Made by a program: the position numbers and the translations under genes. The notes beneath the pieces are model-generated. The model was not told where the DNA came from and did no database searches. It was given only the letters and a program-made list of their open reading frames with translations. Positions 19,901 to 28,677 of a stretch of 64,000 nt of DNA are shown here, piece after piece. Source of the DNA: Nitrosospira briensis C-128 (lineage in GTDB: Bacteria > Pseudomonadota > Gammaproteobacteria > Burkholderiales > Nitrosomonadaceae); NCBI RefSeq assembly GCF_000619905.2, contig NZ_CP012371.1, positions 310,001 through 374,000 of the forward strand, written 5' to 3'. Position 1 is the stretch's first letter; the number at the start of each line of letters is the position of its first letter.

Positions 19901-20021
19901 CCACGCTGTCATTGGGGGCCTTGTCACATCGACGCTGCTGACCCTGCTGGTGGTACCGGTGATCTATTCCTACCTGGACGACTTGTCTATTTGGGCAACG
20001 CGCAAATGGGGTGGGAATTAA
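16929..20021 (+). CDS. RND efflux inner-membrane transporter (HAE1-type)
   Basis: Proton-driven pump of 1030 aa with the usual duplicated plan of 12 membrane helices and two large periplasmic loops. Visible features are the first helix ([20 protein letters not shown]), the porter segments, the helix-4 proton relay with two acidic residues ([17 protein letters not shown], near residue 400), and the matching second half with [17 protein letters not shown] near 930. It forms the last gene of the TetR-controlled operon. The sequence looks closer to the multidrug branch than to metal-ion pumps; substrate unknown. Confidence 0.95.
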   Translation: MWITRVSINNPVFATMMMAALLVLGLFSYQRLNVDQFPDVSFPIVVVQTEYPGASPETVESDVTRKIEEAVNTVSGIKTVSSRSFESSSRVIAEFDLTTDPAVAAQDVRDKIALVRPGFRREVKEPRISRFNPDDTPIISLALDSGTRDLRELTTLADQVIRKRLETVRGVGQATLVGGIMREVKVYLKPDQMRALGVGADKILETITRENQELPAGSISTGREDTMVQVRGRIAEPHQFGSLIVAQRGGAPVRLDQVASIEDGRQEMTTAALVDGKPALSIDIVKVRGSNTIVVADGVRAAAAELRSILPPDVKLRVVRDSSTGIRNSVADVKATLIEGAALTIAIVFLFFNSWRSTVITGLTLPIALIGTFLAMYAFGYTLNTMTLMALSLSVGLLIDDAIVVRENIVRHLMMGKNHRQAALEGTQEIGLAVLATTFTIVAVFLPVAFMGGIIGRFFFQFGITVSAAVLLSLFVSFTLDPMLSSVWPDPATQGGRPRPVLGRLQAGRDALLDGIHAVYGTLLHWAMRHRLWILALAFVTFFGSFALVPLIGSEFAPQADLGEAQVTIKTRVGSSIEYTRAKVQQAQAALAEFPEVEYSYATVNSGGAVGKNSATIYAHLTDHKQRSRSQKQLQDPIRERLNRIAGIEISVGTSGGLGGGKPIQVSIQGADIAQLEKLSQAVMATMHRIPGLVDIDSSLEAAKPTLAVDINRELASDLGLGVEQIANALRPLVAGEIAGAWKAPDGENYDVTVRLPREERARAANLDRLYLTSTLVDADGSPRMVSLRQIAEFVPTLGVSQINRKDLHREVLIGANPSGRPPGDLGRELGIALKDIEVPPGYRFVIGGANKDLQETMGYAAVALALAIIFIYLILASQFGSFLQPVAIMVSLPLSLIGVFLALLITGSTLNIFSIIGFIMLMGLVTKNAILLVDFINQAVKAGKDRHEAIIESGNVRLRPILMTTMAMIFGMLPLALGLGEGGEQRSPMAHAVIGGLVTSTLLTLLVVPVIYSYLDDLSIWATRKWGGN

Positions 20022-20147
20022 GCAGGCTGCGACCTGTCGGAAAATGCGGTTAAACAGGTGCAAACGTTTGAAGTGCTGCGCATGATGTATGCGCGGCTTG
20101 GACCTCGGGTTGCCCGAACACGCTGAATGGGATCGGACGTTATTTCA

Positions 20148-20176
20148 AATGCAGGCTGTCACGGATAGCCTGCATT
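20148..20176 (-). terminator. Hairpin at the end of the small membrane protein gene
   Basis: AATGCAGGCT (20148-20157) and AGCCTGCATT (20167-20176) are perfect 10-bp complements around a 9-nt loop and overlap the stop codon of the minus-strand gene. The T tract on the minus strand is short (TTTGAAAT). Either a terminator or a transposon-end relic (see findings). Confidence 0.45.
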
Positions 20177-20462
20177 ACCATAGATCTCCCAGCACTCTGT
20201 TAATCACAAAAAGCATCACGGCCAGCGTAAGCAAGCCGAGCAGACGGCCGCTCTCCCCCATCAGATTAGCTGTTAAGGCAGACACGCGATCAAGACGGCG
20301 AAAAAGATATAAGGCAATAATAATGCCCACCACCATTGCCGCATACAAAACCTCCACGTACCCTACTTGATAATACCATTCGCTGTTGTCCACGCTGATT
20401 GCTCCATCGATGTCACTGCTGCTGTGCCGGGTCACAGGTTCCCGCCACAAATTGTCGAACAC
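20175..20462 (-). CDS. Small membrane protein, 95 aa
   Basis: Two hydrophobic helices are visible, at residues about 35-54 (EVLYAAMVVGIIIALYLF) and 72-90 (LLGLLTLAVMLFVINRVLG), with a polar N-terminal tail of about 30 residues. Start is a GTG preceded by a G-rich stretch (GGGCGGA). The stop codon coincides with a perfect hairpin that could be its terminator. Family not recognised. A shorter version starting at an internal GTG, before DNSEWYY, is possible. Confidence 0.55.
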   Translation of the reverse strand: MFDNLWREPVTRHSSSDIDGAISVDNSEWYYQVGYVEVLYAAMVVGIIIALYLFRRLDRVSALTANLMGESGRLLGLLTLAVMLFVINRVLGDLW

Positions 20463-20589
20463 TCCGCCCTGCCCCCTTTGAATCCAAATCCTTGCCTCAG
20501 GGGATTTGCTTCATCTCAGGATAACTGGACTGCTTGGGCTCTTCATCATCATGAACGGCCCAAACGCGTAAATTCCCGGTATGGCATTT

Positions 20590-21309
20590 TTAACGACTGA
20601 TTTTGCCCGTGGATGCACTGGTTCCGGTGGAGCGGCGAAGCAATTCCAGCAGCGCTTCCGCCGCAGGTCCCGAAGAGGCGGGGTTTTGACCGGTCACCAG
20701 GTTACCGTCCACCTGGACATAGGGCAGCCAGTTGCTGGTCTTGCTGTAGTTTCCGCCCAGTTCCCTTAGCCGGTCTTCCAGCAGGAAAGGGACGACCGTG
20801 GTCAAGCCCACGGCCTCTTCCTCCGCATTTGAAAACCCGGTCACGCGCTTTCCTTTAACCAGGTATTCGCCGTCTTTCCCGCGCACATTGACCAGCGCGA
20901 CGGGCGCATGACACACAGCCACAATGGGTTTGTCGGCATTGACGAAGTCTTCGATCAGCGCAATGGATGCCGCGTTATCGGGCATGTCCCACATCGGGCC
21001 GTGGCCACCAGGATAAAATACCGCGTCAAAATCACTTGCCAGAAGATAAACCAGCTCTTCCGTATTCGCCAGCTCAGCCTGTGCAGCGCCGTCTGTCCGG
21101 AAACGCTTTGTCGCGTGAGTCTGGTTTTCCGGCAATTCACTTTTTGGGTCAAGCGGCGGTTGGCCGCCTTTCGGCGAGGCCAGCTTGATCAATGCGCCAG
21201 CGTCCTTCAGCAAATAATACGGTGCGGCGAACTCTTCCAGCCAGAGGCCGGTTTTCTTTCCCGTATTGCCAAGTTGATCGTGAGATGTCATAACAATAAG
21301 AATCTTCAT
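20590..21309 (-). CDS. DJ-1/PfpI (type 1 glutamine amidotransferase-like) protein
   Basis: Single-domain protein of 239 aa from the class I amidotransferase-like fold, similar to Hsp31/HchA-type glyoxalases and chaperones. The core runs KILIVMTSHDQLGN to YPGGHGPMWDM and VAVCHAPVALVNV; the nucleophile-elbow cysteine is in AVCHAP and a conserved glutamate sits in LWLEEFAAPYY. The frame opens 16 codons upstream, but GGAGGT lies 5 nt before the ATG at 21309, which fixes the start. Possible substrates are methylglyoxal or related aldehydes. Confidence 0.88.
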   Translation of the reverse strand: MKILIVMTSHDQLGNTGKKTGLWLEEFAAPYYLLKDAGALIKLASPKGGQPPLDPKSELPENQTHATKRFRTDGAAQAELANTEELVYLLASDFDAVFYPGGHGPMWDMPDNAASIALIEDFVNADKPIVAVCHAPVALVNVRGKDGEYLVKGKRVTGFSNAEEEAVGLTTVVPFLLEDRLRELGGNYSKTSNWLPYVQVDGNLVTGQNPASSGPAAEALLELLRRSTGTSASTGKISR

Positions 21310-21669
21310 CACACACCTCCTTCTGGTTAGAAAGCCATTATCCTGAATCCGCTCCATCCAACTGCTGGATCCAGCAGCCTGTCGGACTTAAAGAAAATCG
21401 GCTGCAAAGCCTGCTGGTTCATATTTCGCTCGCCCTGACGATTAGCGGGAGACAGTGCGGGTCTCAAGGACGTGATTGGCGACTGTCAGAATTCAAGCGT
21501 ATAGTTTTTCAAGTTCACTTGCCGGAAGGCCATCGCATCATGGGTTGGCAAGCCTGTGGGACTTTGCCAGCAAGCAGGACGATATTGAGCTAAATCTCGA
21601 GAGCCGAGCGATAACGCCTTGGCGCTCTGCCCCACCACCAAGCATATATTACATATAACAGGAATAGGC

Positions 21670-22686
21670 ATGACTTTCAAACTCGGCCGCGAGCAGACTA
21701 TGTTGGCCATCGATATCCGGAATCCAGGAGGACCGGAGGTATTGATGTGCGCGTCACACCCTATTCCCCAGCCCGCGAGTGGAGAGATTCTGATCAAAAT
21801 CGAGGCGGCTGGGGTCAACCGGCCGGACATTCTGCAGCGACGCGGACTGTACCCGCCGCCACCGGGGGCTTCCGAGATTCCAGGGCTCGAAATCGCCGGG
21901 GAGATTGTTGCCTTGGGCAAAGGAACCGTGCGCTTCGAGATAGGCGACAAGGTATGCGCACTCGTTGCAGGAGGCGGTTACGCCGAATACTGCACCGTGC
22001 ACGAAAGTAACGCGCTGCCCGTGCCGCAAGGGCTCAGCATGATAGAAGCCGCAGCCTTGCCGGAAACCTTCTTCACGGTCTGGACCAACCTCTTCCAGCG
22101 CGGCAAGCTCAAAGCCGGCGAAACCGTGTTGATACATGGCGGGACATCGGGTATCGGCACCACCGCGACGATGTTGGCCAAGGCATTCGGCGCCACCGTG
22201 CTGGTTACGGTGGGTTCGGAAGAGAAACGGCAGGCCTGCCTGGCGCTAGGCGCTGATCTGGCCATCAATTACCACACGCATGATTTCGTCGCGGAAGCTG
22301 AAAAATTCATGGCTGGCGCAGGGGTCGACGTCGTGGTCGATATCATTGCCGGCGATTATGTCGCCCGAAACTATAAGGCGGCTGCGCTGAATGGCCGCAT
22401 TGTCCAGATTGGCGTCCAGAATGGTCCTGCCAAAGACCTGAACCTCATGACCATGCTGAAAAAACGGCTAACGCATACCGGTTCCACATTACGGTCCCGC
22501 AACGTTTTGGAGAAAGCGCAGATTGCGCAGGAACTGGAACAGCAAGTCTGGCCGATGTTGCATCAGGGAAAGCTGAAACCCTTGATCTTCCGTACCTTCA
22601 GGCTGGAGGACGTAGCCGAGGCCCATACGCTGATGGAATCCGGCGCACATATCGGAAAACTCGTTTTGACGACTGCTGCCATGTAG
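21670..22686 (+). CDS. NAD(P)H quinone oxidoreductase, zinc-free MDR family
   Basis: Medium-chain dehydrogenase/reductase of the quinone oxidoreductase (QOR) group, about 338 aa. The catalytic domain opens with AIDIRNPGGPEVL and includes GVNRPDILQRRGLYPPPPG, the typical QOR signature; the Rossmann domain has ETVLIHGGTSGIGTTATMLA near residue 145. The cysteines that bind structural zinc in alcohol dehydrogenases are absent. The start at 21670 has AGGAA upstream; the next ATG at 21700 is closer to the family N-terminus, so the exact start is uncertain by ten residues. Confidence 0.9.
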   Translation: MTFKLGREQTMLAIDIRNPGGPEVLMCASHPIPQPASGEILIKIEAAGVNRPDILQRRGLYPPPPGASEIPGLEIAGEIVALGKGTVRFEIGDKVCALVAGGGYAEYCTVHESNALPVPQGLSMIEAAALPETFFTVWTNLFQRGKLKAGETVLIHGGTSGIGTTATMLAKAFGATVLVTVGSEEKRQACLALGADLAINYHTHDFVAEAEKFMAGAGVDVVVDIIAGDYVARNYKAAALNGRIVQIGVQNGPAKDLNLMTMLKKRLTHTGSTLRSRNVLEKAQIAQELEQQVWPMLHQGKLKPLIFRTFRLEDVAEAHTLMESGAHIGKLVLTTAAM

Positions 22687-22854
22687 GCAAATGGCTCTGG
22701 AACATCGGCTTGAGGTTACTGCCCTTCTCTCCTGCGCTGCCTTGGAGTTAATCCCGCTAATCGGTGGCATTACCGCCAACGAGGGCTGAACCACCACGGA
22801 ATTTGCGCTCGACCTTCGCATCAATGCGAGGCGCGGCGAACAGCACCGGCATTT

Positions 22855-22959
22855 AGTGCTGAGCGTGATCTTGTTCGCCTTCACGCCTTTCTCGCTCCAG
22901 TAACTTCTAAAGTTGCGGCAAAAGTGGTGAAGCAGTCGGTGGCAGGTGCGCAGCAGTTC
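22855..22959 (+). pseudogene. Relic of a RelE/ParE-family toxin
   Basis: The plus strand reads SAERDLVRLHAFLAPVTSKV then AAKVVKQSVAGAQQF, the N-terminal half of a ParE toxin. The start codon is missing, and the frame then runs into the IS3 relic on the other strand. It is about 90 percent identical by eye at DNA level to the broken toxin at 48,437-48,702 over some 104 bp and has no antitoxin gene beside it. Confidence 0.65.
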
Positions 22960-22960
22960 C

Positions 22961-23035
22961 TCAACCCGGCATTCCCAGTTCCGCCCGCTTCAATACCGCT
23001 ACGATCTGTTCTATTGAAAACCGTTTCTTCTTCAT
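22961..23035 (-). mobile_element. IS3-family OrfA stub
   Basis: The first 24 codons of an IS3-type OrfA are intact on the minus strand (MKKKRFSIEQIVAVLKRAEL then GMPG) and are then cut by a stop where the sequence joins the ParE relic. The upstream end of the element would lie near 23,090. The rest of the transposase is missing. Confidence 0.7.
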
Positions 23036-23355
23036 GGCAAACAGCCCCCCTCAAGGTCAAGTTTGCCGAAAAACTCACTTTTTGTCCGGTCCTGAATTCC
23101 TAAATCAGATCAAGCCGTTGAAGTCCATAAAAAGAAGACATATAAAACAGCCTCTTTTCTTGCTTTAGCTCATTTTTTAATTCTTTAGAATATTGCTGAG
23201 CTATCAAATAGCTCTTGGTAGGCAAATAGGGGGACCGTAAGGATTCCTAAATGAGTAATAGGCGCAAACGGCCATGGAATCAAGTCGTTTCTGCACTACT
23301 GAGTGGCAGGACCCCAAGCAGACCTGCGGTTGGGTCCGCTTTTAGACGAGTCCTT
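23036..23355. other. Intergenic, edge of the IS3 relic then unknown sequence
   Basis: The part next to the OrfA stub probably holds the left end of the insertion sequence. From about 23,100 to 23,355 no gene, RNA or repeat was recognised. Confidence 0.35.
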
Positions 23356-23490
23356 TTATGCCTTGATCAAAATTTTCTGCCCCGCTTGCTTTAACGCACC
23401 ATCACCATTCACATAAGCATAGAGCGTCGTGGTCGTAATATCCAAACGTCGCGCTACTTCGATAGCATTTATTTCATCTGTTGTAACCAT
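23356..23490 (-). pseudogene. Relic of a resolvase C-terminal helix-turn-helix
   Basis: The minus strand reads MVTTDEINAIEVARRLDITT then TTLYAYVNGDGALKQAGQ and stops. This is the C-terminal helix-turn-helix of a serine resolvase or invertase (IAR.L.ITTTTLY.YVNGDG). Only 44 codons remain and the catalytic domain is absent. It lies 35 nt upstream of the hydrolase gene, on the opposite strand. Confidence 0.6.
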
Positions 23491-23524
23491 CTGATTGAAT
23501 AATAATTCTCACCCAAGGTAGGAA

Positions 23525-25237
23525 ATGATGAATTCAGAACCGATTAAGATAGCCTTAAAAGGTAGCGATGGTCTGTTTGTCACTGTCGCGAGTGGAACGA
23601 GTCTATTAACCTCAACGAGCAATATTTGTGGAAATAATGAAATATTCGAAATGATCTATCAGCAGGACATGGTATTCGCGCTGCTGGCATCGAACGGGAA
23701 ATACGTATCGGTTAAATTAAATGATAATAACTTCCTGGCGGCCATTAGCGGTGCCGTGGGTAGCACAGAAACATTTGAGATGTTCAACTGGCACGAAGAT
23801 GACAGGATAGTGCTGTTTGCAGCCAACAAGTCCTATGTTCAGCTTGCAAAGCCTGGCTCCACGTTACAGGCCAGCTCCGCTGACCTGACGCAGGCGGATG
23901 TTTTTGAAATTGTTCCCCTAGATCGGAACGGGCAACCGTTACCGGCTGAACAACAGGAGAATGTGACCGTTCAGCCGGTAACAGAGACCACTCAAACGGT
24001 GGCGCTGGCGGCGGGCACACCTTCTGTTTTCACAGTGTGTTTTAGTGGAACAGCATGCACTCGCGACGAGGGAGAGGTATCCCGACCCGGTAGTGATAAA
24101 AATATCTACTGCCCGAGCACCGGGTATATTCCAGTCCGGATCCATAAAGAAATATCAGGATCATTAAGGGCCGTCACCCCGAGCATTTCTGTCCGGGGGG
24201 TAGGAGAGAATGACTGGGCTGAACCGCGCAACAACAGTGAACCATTGGTATTTAACGGACCTCTCAATGCAGAAAAAAGCCTGCTCAACTACGTAAAAAG
24301 CTACTCTGGCGGTAATCAGTATTCCGTTATCACGCAAGTTGACGGCTGGTCTGCCCCGGCACTTGCGCTGCATGGAGCAAATCTTGCCGCCGCCAGCGGA
24401 GCGCAAAAGTTTAACTTTATTGGCCACAGCCGCGGTGCGGTTGAGTGCATCATGGCAGCATGGTTTATCTATGCCTATGGCTCTGACCAGCTGAAGAAAA
24501 TCCCCATCAATATTTTTGCGATCGATCCCGTTCCGGGGACCGGGCAGTGGTACAGCATGCTGACGCAGCTTCCACCAAACGTGGTGAACTATGTGGGGGT
24601 CTATGCCTGGGATATGTGCATTCAGCCCCAGGATAAACCCTACATGGCACTGGTACCACGTCCAAACGGGCTTATGACCGGCAAAGATAACACCGTGAAG
24701 CTCCATCAATCCCTGCTCTGGTGGGATCGGTGGAAATATATTGCAGACAATGCCCAGCTGACTGACCCGCTGGTAAAAGGAAACCTTCCGCAGCCGACTG
24801 GGTATCAACTCTATACGATCAGAGGGCGTCACAGCACCGTGTCCGGTAACTACACGGCCGATGCCGACTACGTGGCCTCCAATGTGTCTGAATTCGTAGC
24901 GACGGTACCAGAGCTCGTTTATAAAATGGCCAGGGGCTACTTAACCCAGTGGGGCACGGTATTTCCTCGCGCCAGCGAGGTCAGCGAGGATGTCGTTCCG
25001 CTGCGGCAGGGAATTAACACCAACCATAGAGATTTTGACCTTATGGGAGGAGGCGAGACCAGAACAAGTTCCCTTCCCGGACGGCCTTACGTTCGCCGTA
25101 TCTCCTCAATCTACGGGATCAATCCAACCAACAGCTATTACATGGATAACGTGGTGGGTAATCCTCCCTACGATATGGCTTATCCAGTGACGAATGAAAG
25201 AACTGATGCCGGCTGGGTTAAGTGGACGTTTTTGTAA
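23525..25237 (+). CDS. Beta-trefoil (fascin-like) serine hydrolase, putative lipase
   Basis: The first 140 residues contain repeated blocks of the fascin/ricin-type beta-trefoil pattern (GLFVTVASG, LLASNGKYVSVKLND, NKSYVQLA), ending each time in a DVFEIV or ETFEMF-like strand. The second part is an alpha/beta hydrolase: the nucleophile elbow FIGHSRGA puts the likely catalytic serine at residue 302, and NIFAIDPVPGTGQW is a plausible acid strand. GHSRGA resembles the elbow of type VI effector phospholipases. There is no signal peptide. It is followed after 59 nt by the PLD-lectin gene; both sides carry mobile-element relics. Confidence 0.75.
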   Translation: MMNSEPIKIALKGSDGLFVTVASGTSLLTSTSNICGNNEIFEMIYQQDMVFALLASNGKYVSVKLNDNNFLAAISGAVGSTETFEMFNWHEDDRIVLFAANKSYVQLAKPGSTLQASSADLTQADVFEIVPLDRNGQPLPAEQQENVTVQPVTETTQTVALAAGTPSVFTVCFSGTACTRDEGEVSRPGSDKNIYCPSTGYIPVRIHKEISGSLRAVTPSISVRGVGENDWAEPRNNSEPLVFNGPLNAEKSLLNYVKSYSGGNQYSVITQVDGWSAPALALHGANLAAASGAQKFNFIGHSRGAVECIMAAWFIYAYGSDQLKKIPINIFAIDPVPGTGQWYSMLTQLPPNVVNYVGVYAWDMCIQPQDKPYMALVPRPNGLMTGKDNTVKLHQSLLWWDRWKYIADNAQLTDPLVKGNLPQPTGYQLYTIRGRHSTVSGNYTADADYVASNVSEFVATVPELVYKMARGYLTQWGTVFPRASEVSEDVVPLRQGINTNHRDFDLMGGGETRTSSLPGRPYVRRISSIYGINPTNSYYMDNVVGNPPYDMAYPVTNERTDAGWVKWTFL

Positions 25238-25296
25238 TATCCACGCCGAACCAATAAGCGGACATATCTGATTATCCTTTCACAGGAAAGAATACC

Positions 25297-28200
25297 ATGA
25301 GCTATGCACTTAATTTGGCGGGAAACCCGTCATATTTAACTACGCCAAACAGCAATTTTTATAATTTCAACACCGGCGATTTTACCCTCCAGTGCTGGGT
25401 AAGAACCCGATCAACCGGTACCGTTATTTCACGTAAAGCTACCGAGGGTGGAGCAGGGAACGGCGGTTTTTTACTGGTAATAAAACCCGGCGGAGTGATT
25501 AAACTGGCCACTGATAATGGCTTTGGATATTACGAAGTAAATACCGGCACAACTCAAATTAGTGACGGGAAATGGCACTACTTGACGGGAGTCCGTCAGA
25601 GCAGCCAGCTATCTATTTATATCGATGGCCAGTTAATTCCCTCCAGCGTTGGAAAAAATATTAATCCACCGGTCAACGTCAATAACTCGTTGGGATTATT
25701 TATTGGCGCAACGGCCCAGAAACAAGAGCCAAATAATCAGTTTACTGGTGATTTGGATGAGATCCGCATATGGAATATTGCATTGCAGGTGGATCAAATT
25801 AAAGCCTGGATGAATAAACCCCTCACCGGAAATGAATCAGGCCTGGTTTCTTATTACACCTTTGATGGCCAGAAGACGACCGATAAATCCCGGAATCATA
25901 TTGATGCCAGCGTCGTCGGCAAAGTCTCTTTTTCAGCGCCGGGCGTTTTTCCCTCCAGTGCGGGCGCCTATATCGATATCGTGGAACAAGCAGTGCAAGG
26001 GTATTTTAACCAGTTAAGCGGCCCATCCTATATTCGAATTCTTGACACCCCGCATGTCTGGGGGTTGGAGTTTGGCCGCGGCATCATGAAACAGGCCTGG
26101 ATCAGGCAGATTGAATTCGCCCGCTCGATCAATGAGATAATCCAAAAAACCCGCTACAGGTGTGATATCTCATCGTTAAACAGTCCCGATCCCGACTGGC
26201 AACGCGTGATCTTTGGGGCTATGGATACTTGCCTGACCCAGAAGATGGGAAGGACACAGCCTCCCCAGTTTCGTTTCCTTTTTGGACAAACTCCCACCAA
26301 TCCCGTCACCGAGCCTGCAAGCTACACGGAGTTAAAGGCCGGCCTGATACGGCTAATCCAGGAGCGCTCAAAGGAGTGGGAGGTGATGCCGGAAATCTGG
26401 CTGGGAAGATTTTACCGGCTCGGGGCCGGAATCATATCGGTAATTCAGGCCAAAGTGTTTGGCAGCGCCGTGATTGGCGTCGATGATACCAAAATGACCT
26501 GGAACCATACCAAGGTCGTCAGTATGGACGGAACATCCGCTCTGGTTGGGGGCCACAACCTGAACATGGATCTCTTCAGGAGCTATCCGCCGGTGCATGA
26601 TGTCTCGGTGGTTGTCCACGGGAAACCCGCATACGGCTCTCAGCTTTTCCTGAACAATATGTGGAAATGTGGTAACGATTTGCTTTCTAAAGAAACGCTG
26701 AACCTCAGCAAGTTAACCTGGGAAAGCAAGGATAAAGATCCTTCCGTTCCTCGCGACCCCTGTACTCAGCAGGCGGTCATTGATTATATGGATGCGCAGC
26801 AAAAGGCCATTATCAAGCTGCACCAGTCGGGCATCCAGCCCAATGTTGATGAGCCGTCTCCCCGCACGGATGTAGGGGCACCACCCAATCCGACTATTCG
26901 CGAGCAGGACTTAAAAACCCTGCATGATTTGACGCTCCCTGTATTCCCTCTGCGGGTGGTTTACAAAAAATATGAAGGTTTTACGGATTACAAACTTTCT
27001 ACCCGGAACCTGGTGCTCGGGAAATACTGGAGCGGCCCGGATCCAAAGACCGATTTCCAGAAAGCCGCTGAAATTATGAAAGAGCAGCTGATCAGAAATG
27101 CCAAACGCAGCATCCGTATGTCGCAAATGGATTTGGTGAGCGCATGGAAGAAAAACTGGTCGGATCATAAGGTTTGCCAGTGGGTTCTGGAGGCGCTGCT
27201 GGAAAATCCGGCGCTCCAGGTTCAGATAGTCGTTTCACCTCTCGATGCCGGAGCTGGGGCAGCAGGTGACCAGTACTCATTTGGCTCCGGTGCGGTGAGA
27301 ACATTTGAACTGATGAAGTATTACATGACCCATGATGTGACCACTGACGCACCGATAAGTGATCCAACAGGGGCAAGGGCGAATGCTCTGAAACGACTGT
27401 TCATTGCGCCACTTTACTACACCGACAAAGTATCGCCTGACAAGACAACCGAAGGTCAAACCTACAAGTGGCCTGCACTGAGCCCTGAAGGGAAAACCGC
27501 CACATTGAAACAGCCTCCGTTGTCCGTGAAACCTCCGGTTAAAGGCGTCATCGGCAGTGCCGCCATGGCGGTCATCAATGCCAGCGGGTATATCTACAAA
27601 AAAGTGGACTCGGCACCGGGTAACCACGCCAAGATTATGATCATCGATGATGAGGTATACGTGGTGGGGTCTGACAATCTCTATCCAGGGTTCCTTTCCG
27701 AGATAGATTACATCGTGGAGGGCAAAGATGCCGTCAGCGAGATGATCTCCTCCTACTGGGAGCCACTGTGGAAATACTCTGGGCCACACAGCCTTTCAGG
27801 TTCGAATGAGACTCCGGACAAGAGCAATTATCTGTCACTGATGGAGCCGCTCGGCGTGAACGGTACCCTTGTATCCAACAATAATAAATATTTCGCGATC
27901 ATGCAGTCGGACGGCAATCTGTGTGTTTATGAGGGAACGCCCGGGAACCAGGGTCGCTACGTATGGGGAAGCCAGAAAACCGGGTCAGGAGGCCAGTTCT
28001 TTACCGTGGTTCAGGCTGACGGCAACCTTTGTACCTATTACGGCTCTTTAGGAAACCAGGGGAATTACCTGTGGGGAACCCAGCGGCTTGCCGATGGTGG
28101 GAAATTCTTCCTAAAAATGCAGGATGATGGCAATTTGTGCGTCTACAAGGGCAACAGCCCTAAGGATCAGGGCGCATTTGTATGGGGCTCGAAAAACTGA
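25297..28200 (+). CDS. LamG - phospholipase D - bulb-lectin fusion protein
   Basis: 967 aa with at least three parts. Residues about 1-180 form a LamG/concanavalin-like domain (FTLQCWVRTRSTGTVI, DGKWHYLTGVRQ, GDLDEIRIWN). The centre carries two phospholipase D HxKxxxxD motifs, at His404 (HTKVVSMD) and His777 (HAKIMIID), each followed by a GGHN or GSDN block, as needed to build one active site. Residues about 848-967 hold three bulb-type lectin repeats (MQSDGNLCVYEG, VQADGNLCTYYG, MQDDGNLCVYKG). No signal peptide. ACAGGAAAG precedes the ATG. The stop codon abuts the IS3 relic. Confidence 0.82.
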   Translation: MSYALNLAGNPSYLTTPNSNFYNFNTGDFTLQCWVRTRSTGTVISRKATEGGAGNGGFLLVIKPGGVIKLATDNGFGYYEVNTGTTQISDGKWHYLTGVRQSSQLSIYIDGQLIPSSVGKNINPPVNVNNSLGLFIGATAQKQEPNNQFTGDLDEIRIWNIALQVDQIKAWMNKPLTGNESGLVSYYTFDGQKTTDKSRNHIDASVVGKVSFSAPGVFPSSAGAYIDIVEQAVQGYFNQLSGPSYIRILDTPHVWGLEFGRGIMKQAWIRQIEFARSINEIIQKTRYRCDISSLNSPDPDWQRVIFGAMDTCLTQKMGRTQPPQFRFLFGQTPTNPVTEPASYTELKAGLIRLIQERSKEWEVMPEIWLGRFYRLGAGIISVIQAKVFGSAVIGVDDTKMTWNHTKVVSMDGTSALVGGHNLNMDLFRSYPPVHDVSVVVHGKPAYGSQLFLNNMWKCGNDLLSKETLNLSKLTWESKDKDPSVPRDPCTQQAVIDYMDAQQKAIIKLHQSGIQPNVDEPSPRTDVGAPPNPTIREQDLKTLHDLTLPVFPLRVVYKKYEGFTDYKLSTRNLVLGKYWSGPDPKTDFQKAAEIMKEQLIRNAKRSIRMSQMDLVSAWKKNWSDHKVCQWVLEALLENPALQVQIVVSPLDAGAGAAGDQYSFGSGAVRTFELMKYYMTHDVTTDAPISDPTGARANALKRLFIAPLYYTDKVSPDKTTEGQTYKWPALSPEGKTATLKQPPLSVKPPVKGVIGSAAMAVINASGYIYKKVDSAPGNHAKIMIIDDEVYVVGSDNLYPGFLSEIDYIVEGKDAVSEMISSYWEPLWKYSGPHSLSGSNETPDKSNYLSLMEPLGVNGTLVSNNNKYFAIMQSDGNLCVYEGTPGNQGRYVWGSQKTGSGGQFFTVVQADGNLCTYYGSLGNQGNYLWGTQRLADGGKFFLKMQDDGNLCVYKGNSPKDQGAFVWGSKN

Positions 28201-28202
28201 AG

Positions 28203-28510
28203 AGTCTGATGGCTATCTGGCAACGCCGGCCACAAGCAGGCCTGCTAGTGCATTCGGATCATGGATCACAATATGCCAGCAAACAATACCGATGGCTTCT
28301 GAAAACATATGGCTTTATCGGTAGCATGCCGTGCCGGAGATTGTTTTGATAATGCTGTTGCAGAAAGCTTCTTCAGCAGTCTTAAACAGGAGCGAGTCCA
28401 CTGGCAATACTACCACACTAGCCATGCAGCACAGCAAGATGTGCTGCAGTATATTTCCATGTTTTATAACAGACGCGGCCGTAGGATTCTGTACCAAAGC
28501 GGCTGCCGAA
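28203..28510 (+). mobile_element. IS3-family OrfB C-terminal relic
   Basis: The plus strand reads MAIWQRRPQAGLLVHSDHGS then QYASKQYRWLLKTYGFIGSM, shifts frame by one base and continues GDCFDNAVAESFFSSLKQER and VLQYISMFYNRRGRR. These are the HSDHGSQY and DNAVAESFF (catalytic Glu) blocks of the DDE integrase domain. The relic starts directly at the stop codon of the PLD gene and ends in foreign sequence near 28,510. Confidence 0.85.
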
Positions 28511-28576
28511 GTCACGCGCTAAACAGTGCTTGGCTCCCGTCCTATGCGTCAGCTCGTGCAGGGCCACGCCGCCCAT
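28480..28576 (-). pseudogene. Fragment of an ArdC-like antirestriction protein
   Basis: The minus strand encodes GGVALHELTHRTGAKHCLAR then DFGSRFGTESY, which fits the zinc-metallopeptidase part of plasmid ArdC-type antirestriction proteins (pattern LHELTHWTG...LNRD..GRFGS..YA). Both ends of the gene are missing and the 3' side overlaps the IS3 relic. Confidence 0.5.
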
Positions 28577-28677
28577 GCTTTCAGGAACACGACGAGCTGC
28601 GGGTATGGGGTGTCGTAACCGGCGCGGTATCCGCTTTGTATATAGCCATGCTTGCATCCGGCGCAACGGCCAGCTAG

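Noticed and set aside
18768-20063. 431-codon minus-strand frame inside the RND transporter gene
   Set aside because: His/Gln/Arg-rich shadow translation of a high-GC gene with no protein-like pattern.
22853-22956. 104-bp dispersed repeat shared with 48,581-48,683
   Set aside because: Not a new repeat family: translation of the opposite strand shows both are ParE toxin coding sequence.
24164-24832. 222-codon minus-strand frame inside the hydrolase gene
   Set aside because: No ribosome binding site or recognisable similarity; fully explained by the plus-strand gene.
27881-28190. Threefold direct repeat at the DNA level
   Set aside because: These are the lectin repeats of the PLD protein, diverged at DNA level, not a mobile or CRISPR repeat.
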